From contig JAULSN010000001.1 of the NCBI GenBank assembly GCA_033439765.1, forward strand, positions 806,001 to 870,000: a stretch of 64,000 nt of DNA. The letters are read 5' to 3'. A program made the position numbers and the translations under genes. The stretch's first letter is position 1, and each line of letters begins with the position of its first letter. Shown here piece after piece: positions 1 to 11,605 of this stretch. The stretch is from Lasiosphaeria ovina (lineage: Eukaryota; Ascomycota; Sordariomycetes; Sordariales; Lasiosphaeriaceae). The notes beneath the pieces are model-generated. The model searched no databases. It saw nothing but the letters and a program-made list of their open reading frames with translations, and was not told where the DNA came from.

Positions 1-3000
1 GCACCCGCTCCACGAAACGCGCATACGCCAACGCCGACAGCTGCTCCACAAAGCGCAAACGGAAGCGCCGCTCAGCAAGCTAGTATCGAGAAGCGCGGGC
101 CTGTCGAGTTCAACCACGCTATCAGCTACGTCAACAAGATTAAGGTATAGATCTCCATCACAATGTTTTGCTTCTGTTTTCTTTTCTCGTTTTTTTTTTG
201 TCCTATTTTGCTTGCGCTTGTGGTATGAACAAGCGCCTGTGGTCTGAACAGTTCGTCTGCAATGATCCGAAAACCTGAGCAAGTTGGCGAATTCGTCTAA
301 TCTAGGTTCTGGGGAGTCCCGTGATCTGATGTTTTTTGCGCCCGCCTCTCCTACTCTCTTCCTCCTTCATTTGCTGCGCAATGGACACTGACTCCTTCAA
401 GAATCGCTTTCAGGACAAACCCGAGATATATAAGCAATTCCTGGAAATTCTTCAGACTTACCAACGAGAGCAAAAACCCATACAAGACGTGTATGGTCAA
501 GTCACCTCGTTGTTTCACACCGCGCCGGATCTCCTCGAGGACTTCAAGCAATTCCTTCCTGAGACGTCCGGTCCTGGATCTAATAATAATCGATCTGGCG
601 GCCAGCGCCCAGAGGATCTTGTGCCAATCACCGCCACCACGCCTACACCACAACCAGGACATCCTGCTCGGGAAGGCCCCAAGATGCCTCCGGTCGGCAA
701 TTTCGCGCCACCAGCCAGCGCTAGCAAGGAGAGCAAGAAGCGCCCCCGTCCCGACAAGACGGCGCCTGCTACCACGCCTTCCGGCTCGGAACAGGCAGCC
801 ACATCCGCTCTGCGAGGGTCCCTTCCTGCCGCGTCCAATAACAACAAGCGGGTGAAGCTGTCGCACAAGCCTGGCCCTGCCGACGGCACCTTTGTGGAGC
901 CAACGTTGACGCCTGTCATGCCCGAACCCCTCGGCCCAACCCCAATCTCGACCTCCGGTGTCGACGATATCGCTTTCTTCGAGCGGGTCAAGAAACACAT
1001 TGGCAACCGAACGGCGATGACAGAATTCCTCAAGCTCATCAATCTTTTCAACCTAGAATTGATCACCAAGGACGTGCTTATTTACAAGGCCAGTCAGTTC
1101 TTGGGTGGCAACCCAGAACTGGTCAACACCCTTAAGGCAATGTTTAGGTACGCTGGTGCGGACGATAGAATCGACAACCGACCAGAGCCACCTACCGGGC
1201 GGGTGTCGTTGAGCAACTGTCGTGGTTTCGGACATAGTTATCGGCTGCTTCCCCGACGAGAGCGCCTCAAACCTTGCAGCGGTCGCGATGAGCTTTGCCA
1301 ATCTGTGCTCAATGATGAATGGGCCTCCCATCCTACCTGGGCCTCGGAAGACTCCGGATTTGTCGCCCATAGGAAGAACGGGTATGAGGAAGGCCTCCAT
1401 CGCATCGAAGAGGAACGGCACGACTACGACTTCTACATCGAAGCGAACCAGAAGTGCATCCAGCTTCTCGAGCCTATCTCGCAACAGATGTTGACGCTGT
1501 CTGCCGCGGAGCGAGCGGTGTTTCGGATGCCTGCTGGACTTGGTGGCCAGAGCACGTCAATCTACAAGCGCGTGCTGAAGAAAATCTACGGTCCGGAGAA
1601 AGGCTGCGAGGTTGCCAACGAGATGTTCCGGAATCCGTTCTCGGTGGTTCCTATCATCATGGCCCGCTTGAAACAGAAGGATGAGGAGTGGCGGTTCACA
1701 CAGCGAGAGTGGGAGAAGGTCTGGCAAAGCCAAACTGAGGCAATGCACCTCAAGAGCCTGGATCACATGGGCATTCAGGTCAAGGCGAATGACAAACGGA
1801 ACCTGGCACAGAGGCACCTTGTCGACGCCATCAAGACCAAACACGAGGAGCAGCGTCGCGTCCGAGTCTCCAAAGCGAAGACCCCTCGCTACCAGTTTCT
1901 CTACTCCTTCAAAGATCAAGATCTCCTGATGGATCTGCTGCGATTTATGGTCATCTTCGCCAATATTGGAGGCCAGCACAATGCGTCGGAGCGCAAGCGT
2001 ATCCAGGACTTCTTCAGCTCGTTCATTCCCCAGTTTTTCGACCTTCCGGAAGAGAAGTGGCAAGAACGGGTTGCGGACATTGAGCAAGAGTCCGGGGAAG
2101 AGGATGAAGACGACGCCAGTCCGACGGAGCTCACGAATGGGCGAACTCGCCGCAATGGTAAGAAGTCGGATCTACTTCGCGGAGTCCTTGATCCCGGTCG
2201 CAATGGCAGCCGGACTCGTGGTCAAAAGGAAGATAGTGCGGCGTCGGGCAGCAAGGAGACGACGCCAGACGTCGGATCGGCAAACGAGGAAGAGATGCCG
2301 GATGCCCCCGAAGACGCCGCCGTTCCAGAGGTTTCAAACGGTCGCTGGCTGCCAACGGTTCCGGGACCCATCATTGTCGAGCGAAGCAAAGATGGCCGAG
2401 ACTCGGATCTCGTGGACGTGGATGGCGAACTTAAGGCAGACGCCCCATTCCCGCGATCTTGGTACAATTTTTATTGTAACCAGAACATCTACGTCTTCTT
2501 CACCGTCTTCCAGACCTTATACAAGCGGCTCGAGGAGGTCAAGAACAGCACCGACAGCGTGCGGGAGGAAATGCGACGCGAGCGGGCAGAGAAGCCGGCT
2601 AAGGTCTTGCATCTCGTCCACAAGGGCATCCATTACTTCGACAGCAATGACGCGGAGACTTTCTGGCCTCGGACTGTCGAGTTGATTGAAGACTACATCA
2701 ATGGCGAGATCGAAGAGTCCAGGTATCAGGAGGTTCTGCGACACTACTACCTCAAAAAGGGCTGGACGATCTACACAATCTCGGACCTTCTCAAGACCCT
2801 ATGCCGCATTGGTCTAGCCTGCAACAACCCGGATTCCAAGGGCGAGAAGACCAAGGAACTCGTCAAAGCGTATATAGACAGCCGACGGCAGGAGGAGACG
2901 AGCTTCCAGAATGAGATCAGCGCCCGCAAGTTCGCTGAGAAGTGCATCAAGGACGGCGAGATGTTTGTCATCTGCTGGGTATGTTACGTCCTGTTTTCAT

Positions 3001-3567
3001 TTTTTGAGGTATTCGTGCTAACTTGTTCTGCAGTATCCGGGCAAGAAGGAAGCGGCTGTCCGCTGGCTCCAGAAGGACGAGACCACATTCTACATGGACG
3101 AGATGGAGCGCATCCAGCAATGGCAGTACTACATTTCGTCGTACATGCGGATCGAGCATACCGAGGGAGTAGCGCGGAGCCGGCTCCAGAAAGTGCTTCT
3201 CGAGCGCAATCTCCCATCGGATGCCAAGGACGCAGAAGATGGATACACGCCCAAGCCTCTGGTCATCCACGAGGGTCTAGTGGTTAGGATCTGCCTGAAC
3301 TCATCCAAGATGGTATTTGAGAAGGGCACTTCGGACTACTTCATCTACAACACCGACACCTTCAACACTCAGGAGGATCGGTCCTTCCACGACGAGAAGC
3401 AGGTTTTCCAGAAGGAGCTTCGCACCGAGAGGCTCAAGGAAAAGATGATTACCAACAACCTGTGGATGAAGGGCATGAGCCACGAAGAGGTTGGGAAGGT
3501 CAAGGACGAGTACGAGAAGTGGAAGAAGGGAGAAATCTCGTCACCGCAGCCGTCGTCGGCGACTTAG
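1..3567 (+). CDS. SIN3: Sin3-type transcriptional co-repressor, 3' portion (5' end outside window)
   Basis: Scaffold of the Sin3-Rpd3 histone deacetylase complex in the nucleus; it binds repressors through PAH helices and recruits the deacetylase. Exons 1..144 (frame 1), 402..2978 and 3034..3567 join in frame across introns 145..401 and 2979..3033; the second has a clear GCTAAC branch and CAG acceptor. The first junction restores a PAH domain (VEFNHAISYVNKIK joined to NRFQDKPEIYK, PAH2 by resemblance). A further PAH follows near nt 975-1170 (IAFFERVKKHIGNRTAM). Next come the HDAC-interacting domain (NCRGFGHSYRLLPRRER, about nt 1209-1500) and, after an acidic linker, the Sin3 C-terminal domain (about nt 2440-3400). 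About 1,085 residues are visible. The first PAH and the start codon lie upstream of the window. Family assignment is very secure. Confidence 0.95.
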
Positions 3568-4246
3568 TGGGCGCACGATTTCTGCCTTGACCGTCTCGGC
3601 TGGGGTCTTTTGTAGATAACCCTGGGCATACGGCATCGACGACAGCCTTGGGGGTTTTTTTTGGGTCTTTTCAGCTTGAATCTTTTGCGATAATGGCTTG
3701 GTCTCCACACAGAAAGGGTAGTGGCTTATGACGAGGGGGGGGGCAGCATGCTTTTGAAACCCGGCAGGTGACATTCTGATAACATCACGGTGGTGGAGAA
3801 GGGAGAAGGGAGAAGTCAGTAGCCGGAGTTGGCGCTCTGAAATTTATCAGCGAACGAGAAAAGGGCGAAAAGGGCGGAGGCGTTTCCGTTTTCTTCGCGT
3901 AGTATGGTTCATTTGTTCTGCAAGAACCATGGCTTTCTTCATTTCATATCATGTCGTATTCGAGGTAGATATATCTACCCACTTGTACATCAGGAAATGT
4001 ATCTTGACTACTTCTCCTTGCAAGTTTGTCCTGTTGAATGAATTCTCTGTGTAGCCCGTACCTTGTCTTGGGTATGAAGTGATCGCGAATTGGCCGGTCT
4101 GGAGGGAGCTTGGGCCCATTTCGGGTTTTGCTAGAGCTGCCGTCGCTGCCAAAACACTAGGCCTAGACATAATTCCCCATCGGACGCAGTGCACAACAAC
4201 CACCGCATGCGTAGAAACCGGTCTTTGGGATCTGGAGTCACTCATT
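3568..4246. other. Intergenic, Sin3 3' region
   Basis: No gene is supported here. The stretch holds the likely Sin3 3' untranslated region, with T-rich and G-rich runs near 3650-3750, and the upstream region of the next gene. The long open frame on the minus strand at 3949..4662 is probably a shadow of the plus-strand gene. Confidence 0.5.
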
Positions 4247-5626
4247 ATGAAAGCCCAATTGAGGCTCGTGGGCGTCATCACGCGATGTTCTGATGCCACC
4301 GCGACGCGACGGGAATTGCCAGAGGTGCTCATAACTGGAAGCCGTCTGTTAGCATCAGCGACACTAGCGCGAACGGCCAGGCGCTTCAGCACCGCACACC
4401 CTTCTAAACCGTCACCACTATTGTCGTCGCCATCAGCACGGCCCCCGTCATTCTCACTATCGGCCAGCTTGGCGGCCCGGCTGCGTGGCGTTGGATGCTT
4501 GCAGGTGCAGGTGCCGGCGCCGGCGGGCGACCGCCGCGGTTTGGGGGTGCTACTTGGGAGGAGGCGAATGGCTTCCTCGTCACATAAGCCCGAGAATCTG
4601 CCAAAGAGCGAAGAAACTACCGCCGCCCAGCCTGCGTCTCTTCCTTCTCCCAGGTTCGGCATGTATATCCCTCTCCTACTCTTTGGCTAGGCGTGAATGC
4701 ATGCACATGATACGAAGAGACGAGAGCTAATACGTCCCGTCTCTGCAGCGTATCCGGAATACCTGAATATCTACCACGCCGGCACAGGCAGTATGTATCT
4801 CTTGTCACCTTTGTTTGCCTCCCTCGCTCTCCCTCTCCGCGCTTCCGCCAATCTGTCACGGTTTTGTCGACTCTGCTCGCTCTATCTGATGAGATGCAGG
4901 GGACGAGGATCGGTTCGCCGTTATTTGAATGTGATGGCATAGCATGCTCGCTGACAGTTTAACAACTCGATCAAGGGGCCATCTTCCTGTCCGTGTTGAA
5001 ACTGACGACCATTTTCGTCTTCGTCTTCTTCTGCATAGTCGCCGCGCCGAGCTACATCATAGCTAACGAGCCGCTTTACAAAACCGCGTGGGGTGAGTGG
5101 TCTCGACGCTGTCCTGGTCTATCTTCATCTGATCCAATACAATTCTTGAAGACGACGTGAATTCCATCCCGATTTGAGATGTAAGGAGCTAATTCCCCAT
5201 CTAGTTGTCGGCTGCGGCGTCATCCCAATCACGTACGTGGTCTACTGCACGTCGCCATTCGTGACGTCGATCCGGGTGCGCCTGCCGCCGTTTGCGCGCG
5301 GTTCCGCCGAGGCCCTCAAGAGGTTCGCCCGCGGGGCGCCGCCGACCACGCCGCTCGACGTGTCGACGCTGTCGTTTATCGGCAAGCCCCGCGTCAGCTC
5401 CGTGACGCTTGGCGAGCTCCGGCCCGTGCGGCGGCGCTTCGGCTTGGTCAACTACTCGCGCGACACTGCGGCCATCAACGCCAAGCGCAAGTGGTGGCGG
5501 TTCCGGGCTGTGCGCGAATTCAACATCCAGACGGGAAACGATGCCCGCACCAAGGCCGGCTGGGTCTGGCGCGACTTTGCCGGTGCCCTCGAGAAGAGGA
5601 ACCAGGAGAAGAAGACCACGGCGTGA
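4247..5626 (+). CDS. Two-helix membrane protein, probably mitochondrial, unknown function
   Basis: Exons 4976..5092 and 5205..5626, and the tail of an exon ending at 4790, join in frame to give a conserved-looking core: NIYHAGTGRAIFLS, a hydrophobic helix (LTTIFVFVFFCIVAAP), a second helix (VVGCGVIPITYVVY), then a basic C-terminal domain (PFARGSAEALKRFARG; RKWWRFRAVREFNI). The topology recalls TMEM70/TMEM223-type mitochondrial inner-membrane proteins; that is inference only. The N-terminus from ATG 4247 has a presequence look (ARTARRFSTAHPSK). The 5' splicing is uncertain. The best-looking acceptor (TCTCTGCAG, ending 4748) does not keep frame with the plausible first exon, whereas an intron 4663..4719 does and gives 341 residues. 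Start at 4247 is a choice; 4568 is an alternative. The core is secure, the first exon is not. Confidence 0.65.
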
Positions 5627-8600
5627 GGACGTTTCGCAAACGTATAAGTATTTTCTTGCCAACGGCATGGTGGGATATAGATCACACTAGCTGTTCCTGG
5701 ATTGAATGGGGATGGGACGTCTGCAGATACCCCGACACTGAATATTGTATATATAATATTTCGTCTGCTTCAGTAAGACTTGCGGAGGGACTTCCACAGT
5801 TAGATTTATCACAAAAGTGAAATCGCTCATACCCACCACGTACACATTAAATGTTAACACAGGCATCTGCCGCGGCACAGCAAAAAGCCAAACAATTGAA
5901 CGGCACCGACAGGGTCATACCGGAACATTACCACTGCCGTGCAAGATGAATATTGTATATATTATAAAGGAAAGGCCGGATAACGGCTGAGGGCGATATC
6001 TTACTAGAACAACACTGCTACTAGAAACACAGGCCGTGAGTGGAATGATTCAAATCCAGGTCTCCCTTACGTAGCTAGGTATCCATCTTCCTCCACTTTA
6101 ACTCTCAAAGCAAGCGGTTTAACGATAAACATGTATATTTTAACTTCCGTGAATATACTAAGCTTATATGGGTTACGATGAGAGTTTAAGTAACTTGTAG
6201 CTGGTCGGTATTTTTTCAAGGCGAGCACGTATGCCTCGAGGCGCCGTAGAGGTGCATGGCAATACGACATACCCTCTACAAACAAGTAGCTGGAATTAAC
6301 CCCTGAATCTGAACCTAGCCCCCGTCGCCCCTTTCTTCGTTTCGTAACGGGATACGCCAGCCCCTGGCTGGATCGTTGAGCAATAAAGCCTGGTTACCTC
6401 CAACTCGACCACCTGTTCCTTTTCTGAAATACGGATAAGGATATATAATATAAAGGTCCAAAATCATCGCAAATCCAGTCAGAGCTTCTTTAGACCTGGC
6501 TTCTATTTTTGATATGACAGCCTGAGGTTGTGAAGGCTGAGTGCACCAAGCATGCGCTCAAACAGTGACGTTAAGTTTCTCCGCTATGTAGCGACTTTGG
6601 TAGAATTTCTTGACATATAAATTTCTTCATCTGCAACCGCCTTGCAGGCGTTCTGGAAAGGGTGGACTAGTCAAAAGAACAAATCTTGGGAGCTCGAAGC
6701 GCTCAACCCAAGACAAACTGCATCCGAGAGAGACTTGGCGGTGTTGTTTCAACAGCCCCGAGAAGATCGGTCTTACGCCCCTCCCCCTCAACTGCGGCGC
6801 GTGTTGACGCACACCCGCTACATAGGTAAAGTAAGGTAAAGTAGCCGCAGGTATGAACCCCCAATTCTCAATCGAGAATGAATGCATGAGCAACGGCGGG
6901 TGCGAGCTTCTGTTTTGTTTCGAGAAACTGCGACGCGTGGTAAGTAGTCCGAAACAAGAAATCAAGCGATACGAACTCATGCACGTCTACGGATCCCGCT
7001 CAATTGGTATCGACAGTAAGCTGACAACCTAAGATGGCAGCGGCCCGAGTACGAGTGGAAATTGCCGTCTCTCGTCATACACGGCCCCTATTGTTAAAGG
7101 GGGGTGATACGTGGCGTCTTTTAGGTAGGTGTTGAGCTTCGGGGTATTGAAACCCGGGAGGCGACAGCGCTTCCGGAGTCCTGGAATTAATCCTCCCCCC
7201 CACCCCTCGCAACCTTGACGGTTCATGCCAGTCACTACATGTACCTACCAAGGTAATTATCAACTGTAGTGTACTGTACATACATACCTAGGTATACTCC
7301 AATCCCTGAATGTTTGTTGGCGTGGTACTTGGGCAAAATACATATTAATATAGCCTAGCAAACTGGTCAGGAAAAGCTTTAGGTATTTTAAAGAAGAGAT
7401 AGGTCTCTAAGATTCCTAAACAGGGACTCTAATAGCTTTTATTCCCGTCGGCGGAAAACCTAGAGGGCGAGCTGTAAGGAATTGAGGCCTTTTCAAATCG
7501 TGGAAAGTCCCCCGCTAACAAACATTCAGGGATCGGAGTGTAAGGCACGTAGTAAAGAACGCTAAGTAGACTATGGAGTGCAAACACTCTGGCGTGGGGA
7601 GAAGCCAAGGTGGTGATAGGCACCGTAGGTGAAAGTCGTATTTGCGGGAAGCGGCATGATGGGTCCTGCAGCGTTGGTACCATTCGCCACTCTGAAAGTC
7701 TGAATGATACCGTCCTTGCTGCATGATAGAACATTTCCGATTGCCATGGGGCAGCTCAATGCTCATCACCCTGCTCCATAAGGGAAAGATTCGAGAACCA
7801 TGCCGCCCAGCCCCGGAAGCAAAGCTCAGCAATGGGTGAGCCAGACCCGACGCCGCAGCGGAGGTGCATAATTCAGCACCGTCTCGCTGTTACGTACCCA
7901 GTTATCGGTGTCGAGCGCGCGCGTGGTCAGGTGCAGCATCTGGCATTGGATCGCCCCTTTTCCCCACTCCTTAGGACCAGTCAAACCAGTCTTGACAGTG
8001 TAATAGCAAATCCGTTGGACAACAAGCTATGCAAACGGTCCGTTGATGCGAGGGGGGTTAGCTTTGCCCCGTGATTGTCATTGCAATAACGATCGTGGCA
8101 CCAAAGGGCATTTAGTATGTGCGAACTGTACCAAGCGCAAGGGAATAGGTAGCGTGCTAAATAGCTTGTGTATTTCTGGACAGTGCTTAGTTAGACGGAA
8201 ACGTTATCGAGACCGCGAGCCGAGCATCAAGATGCGAAGCCGTCGAGTGCTAAACTCAAGCTGTTTTGTAAATAGGCCGCGACACCACAGTCCGTCCGTG
8301 TGATTTACATGGTCTGATGCTGGCTGGCCATATGGCCAAGGCCTTGCGAGGGCCGTAAAGGCGGGTGCATGCGGGAGAGACCTGGCATTGAGAAAACCTC
8401 ATGGCCAGAGACGGAGTGCGGCCTGTTGTTATGGCCTTTTGCTGTCAATCAATGCCTGGTCTCTCATGTCCTTCCCTGCTCCCTTCAATACACACCTTGC
8501 CTAACCTACCGACGAAGTACCTCACAGAGGTGGGAGTCCATGGATGGCATGTGGCGAGCAACGACAGACAATCGCGGACTCTGTACATCCGAGCACGCCG

Positions 8601-9409
8601 GCTATGGACCCGTTTGGGTTTGTTGTTGTCCGCCTAGACTGTCGAGCCGGTGTTCCGGAACCCAAAGGGGCCCAGAAAGTTACGCGGGCTGAGGAGCCGT
8701 TGTGGTTGACCGTTGTTGAAAGTCGCTAGGACGGCCTGGCCGGGGAGGCGGCTTGATCAAGGTTCCCCAGGCAAAACCCAGTTACAGCTTTGCAGTAGCG
8801 CCCTAGCACAATCAGAGAGCAAGCCGAAGGTTCTCAGTTAGCGCGCTAATAACTACGCCAATTCCCTATCCCGCTCTTTGGTGCTCGTCCGATCTCTAGC
8901 GATTTCTATTGGTGGGTGTGCGGCGCCCACCGCGCCGGGTAAAGACCCCGCCTCTCGCTCCTTCCCTGCATTCCAGTCACTGGCCAGCCAGCCAACCTGA
9001 GTCCTGACTGACTGCCTGACCGACGCTCCTGGGTCTCGAATGGATGTCGCTCCCCCTTCCCTGCGAGGCCTCGACCGTCCTCCCGCACCCACGCTTCTTC
9101 AACTCTCACGCCGACCATGATCAAGGCCCCGATTTAAACATTGGGAAAGCCTGGGTCTTGAAAGCTGGCCGACGAGTGAATCGGGAAGCACAAGACATAC
9201 GCCCAGACTTGGTGCTGCGAAGCGTTCACCTCCGCCAACTCGACTCCCTCCCCGAGCAGAGTCTCAGAACCCTTCACCCCCCTCCCCCCGTCGAGTCTTC
9301 TCCTTCTCGCCGCTCCCCGCTTCTCTTCTTGGTCCCCGCCAATCCATGACTTCTCCCCGACATTGACAGGCCGGGCTTCCCGAGAGCATAAAGATATACC
9401 TCGGTCGCC
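5627..9409. other. Gene-poor intergenic region, 3.8 kb
   Basis: No open frame here resembles a protein and stops are frequent in all frames. The part from about 5700 to 6600 is visibly richer in A and T than its surroundings. An inverted repeat lies at 7296..7539 (listed separately). The last few hundred bases before 9410 are pyrimidine-rich and probably form the promoter and leader of the next gene. Older, decayed repeats may be present but cannot be named by eye. Confidence 0.5.
7296..7539. repeat. Inverted repeat with 27-nt arms (possible MITE or fold-back relic)
   Basis: The arm 7296..7322 (core CCCTGAATGTTTGTT) is the reverse complement of 7513..7539 (core AACAAACATTCAGGG) with two mismatches, both G/A or C/T transitions. 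The 190 nt between them has no coding potential. This could be a short non-autonomous transposon or the remnant of one. I see no convincing target-site duplication. Confidence 0.55.
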
Positions 9410-10396
9410 ATGGAGCCGGTTCCAGAGACGGAGCAAATGGGGGAGTTTCGGCCCTCTCCCCTCCCTACCCTGAGAGTCCAAGGAACGGCAGTACTCAATC
9501 CGCCCGATTTCGACTTTCCGCGCAAGCCATCTAACCTCCGCCGGTCGACCGACCCTTCTCCAACATCTTCGCCAACCTCGCCTTCGTGGGCATCCCCTAC
9601 CTTGCTCCCATACCGACCGCGAGCTGCGTCGCCGCTATCGAGCAGCCACACGAGGTCGAGGTCCGCCGCGAGCCTGGCACCACCTCCCATGGCCCGCACT
9701 CAATCCATGCCCGGCGTCAACGCCGCTGGCCATCTTCTGTACTCGCCACAGATGCGCCCCCAGAGCCCCTCAGTCTCGCCAAGTCGGGTTCGTCCTCTGC
9801 GAAAGCCAGTGGACGAGGCCTTCCCGTCGTCTCCGACCCGCGTCTCTGTTCACGACCCCGAGAGACAGCTATCCGAGAGGAACAGCTCGCCCAACCTGGG
9901 CCTCGGTCTGTCATCTCCCATGTCGACGCCGAGAATTCGAAGACCATCTTCGCCTCTTCGTCATGTGGCCAACTCCAGCACCACATCGCTCCCTGGAATA
10001 ACCACCACCACCTCATCGCCAACCATTGCGTCACCGCCCTATCGGCCATATGACTCCCTGTCGAGCAGCTATGCTTTCCTGGGAGGATACCCGTCCTCTT
10101 CGGTTCCTTCGACTCCCACCTCGGCGCGGTCCCGGAGTCCTAGCATTTCCAGTCTCGAGACGATTCCTGACTCGCCCGATGCCGAAGAAGCTGCCCTGGA
10201 GGATGAGAGAATTTCGCAGCTCAGAGCTGCCGCAGATGCGGCCGAGGGAGGAGAGGCCAAAGGGAAGGGAAGCTTGGACGTTCCCACTCGCGGCCGGACA
10301 CTGGGCTTTGGCTCGAGGGACAAGCGAAAGCGATGGAGCGTTTGCGGTGCCGAGAGGCGCCAAGATCTGGATTTGGAGACGATCTGGGAAGACTGA
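9410..10396 (+). CDS. Ser/Pro-rich protein of unknown function
   Basis: A single exon of 328 residues starting at the ATG inside CGCCATGGAG. Most of it is low complexity, dominated by Ser, Pro, Thr and Arg, with many SP and TP dipeptides typical of proline-directed phosphorylation targets (for example SPTSSPTSPSWASP). A predicted helical acidic stretch (EEAALEDERISQLRAAADAA, about residues 253-272) is followed by a compact basic and then acidic C-terminus (KRKRWSVCGAERR then LDLETIWED). That end looks like the constrained part of the protein and is reminiscent of other Sordariomycete hypothetical proteins, from memory only. No signal peptide, membrane helix or known domain is visible. The clean open frame and codon bias support a real gene; the function is unknown. 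Confidence 0.75.
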   Translation: MEPVPETEQMGEFRPSPLPTLRVQGTAVLNPPDFDFPRKPSNLRRSTDPSPTSSPTSPSWASPTLLPYRPRAASPLSSSHTRSRSAASLAPPPMARTQSMPGVNAAGHLLYSPQMRPQSPSVSPSRVRPLRKPVDEAFPSSPTRVSVHDPERQLSERNSSPNLGLGLSSPMSTPRIRRPSSPLRHVANSSTTSLPGITTTTSSPTIASPPYRPYDSLSSSYAFLGGYPSSSVPSTPTSARSRSPSISSLETIPDSPDAEEAALEDERISQLRAAADAAEGGEAKGKGSLDVPTRGRTLGFGSRDKRKRWSVCGAERRQDLDLETIWED

Positions 10397-11605
10397 TTGG
10401 AGCGTGGCTTGCTGACATGACAGCCGGGGGGCTGTATAGGAGTTTTGGGACGAAGTGACACTGGCACGGAAGGGCTGGACGTCCGGATCGGGATTTGCAT
10501 TAACGGCGGTTCTTCTGAAATTAAAAAATACGGGACGAGGGGCTTTCGATATTCACGGGAAAACCATTGGCGGCGTTTGGTGGGGATTGCGTGTTCTGAT
10601 ACCCTCTGCATCGGCATTCACCTAGGCATCTTCATAGCCGTGGTGTGGATTGGGGATAGTATCGAGCTGGCTTGTCACAGGCCTTAGTGTGATGGTTACG
10701 GGGTGGTTTTATTGTTTGTGCTTTTTTTTAGCTGAGCGAGATCAGAAGCCTCATGTATCTCATCTCCCAACTCTGACCAGGTGTTCTCGTCTTTGAAAGT
10801 AACTGTGCTGTCATGCTCCCTGGTTTCGTGGTATCCTTTGGCGAAAGCTGGCTGCCGTTATCGTCCAAACTACCTCTTGTATGCTTCTGTATTACATTGC
10901 GGGATTCACGTGGAGGTCTGAGCCTTCGTGGCGAGCCTCATGTGGATTCGGATATAATTCCTTGCCTGCGTGTTGATAGATGACTTGGTTTTTTTTTTCG
11001 CACCAGTTACCACACACACGCCTACCGCGGGAATTGTATGCCTCTTCGATTATATTATACAAGAATAAACATTACTGGTTATAATGGTCGAAAAAGCTAG
11101 CGGGTGAGGTGACCTCCTGGCTTCGTTAAGAACACAAGAGGTGTATAAACGGTGGGCACATGGGTTCGAGTCACTGCCATGTGTGTTCTCCGAATACACA
11201 GACCAGCCGGTCCGTCCGTACGTAGTGCGAGAAGGAAACATGGAAGGTGGATATCATTGCCGCCCTCTCTATTATTTATCACGGGGCACGGTAATGGGCA
11301 TGAGCCACATTTCTGTTATTGTGATTGAATGCTGAAGAAGCACGTTTGTCAGGGGTAATAGGAGCAGATATACGAGAGAGAAAAGAGATATTTCACTGGG
11401 TCTCGCTCTACGTTGACTTGGAAAGAACCTCTGAGCTTTGTAATCGAATATCAGACAGCACTTGGTCACTGTTCGATGCTGGTGTTGACATTGATTGTAC
11501 CATGTCGACGCTAAATTGTGAGATGTGATTCACCTACCTCTTTTTTGTTGGGAGCGAGCTGGTCAAATTATAGCATCTGTAAATAAAAGCGTCTTCTGAT
11601 TGTCT
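10397..11605. other. Intergenic, between convergent genes
   Basis: This is the 3' flank of both the Ser/Pro-rich gene (plus) and the PP2A activator gene (minus). T-rich runs near 10720 and 10990 may be 3' untranslated sequence. No gene is supported. Confidence 0.5.

Noticed and set aside
11140..11200. Possible tRNA because of a GGTTCGAGTC box
   Set aside because: No A box, acceptor stem or cloverleaf could be drawn around it.
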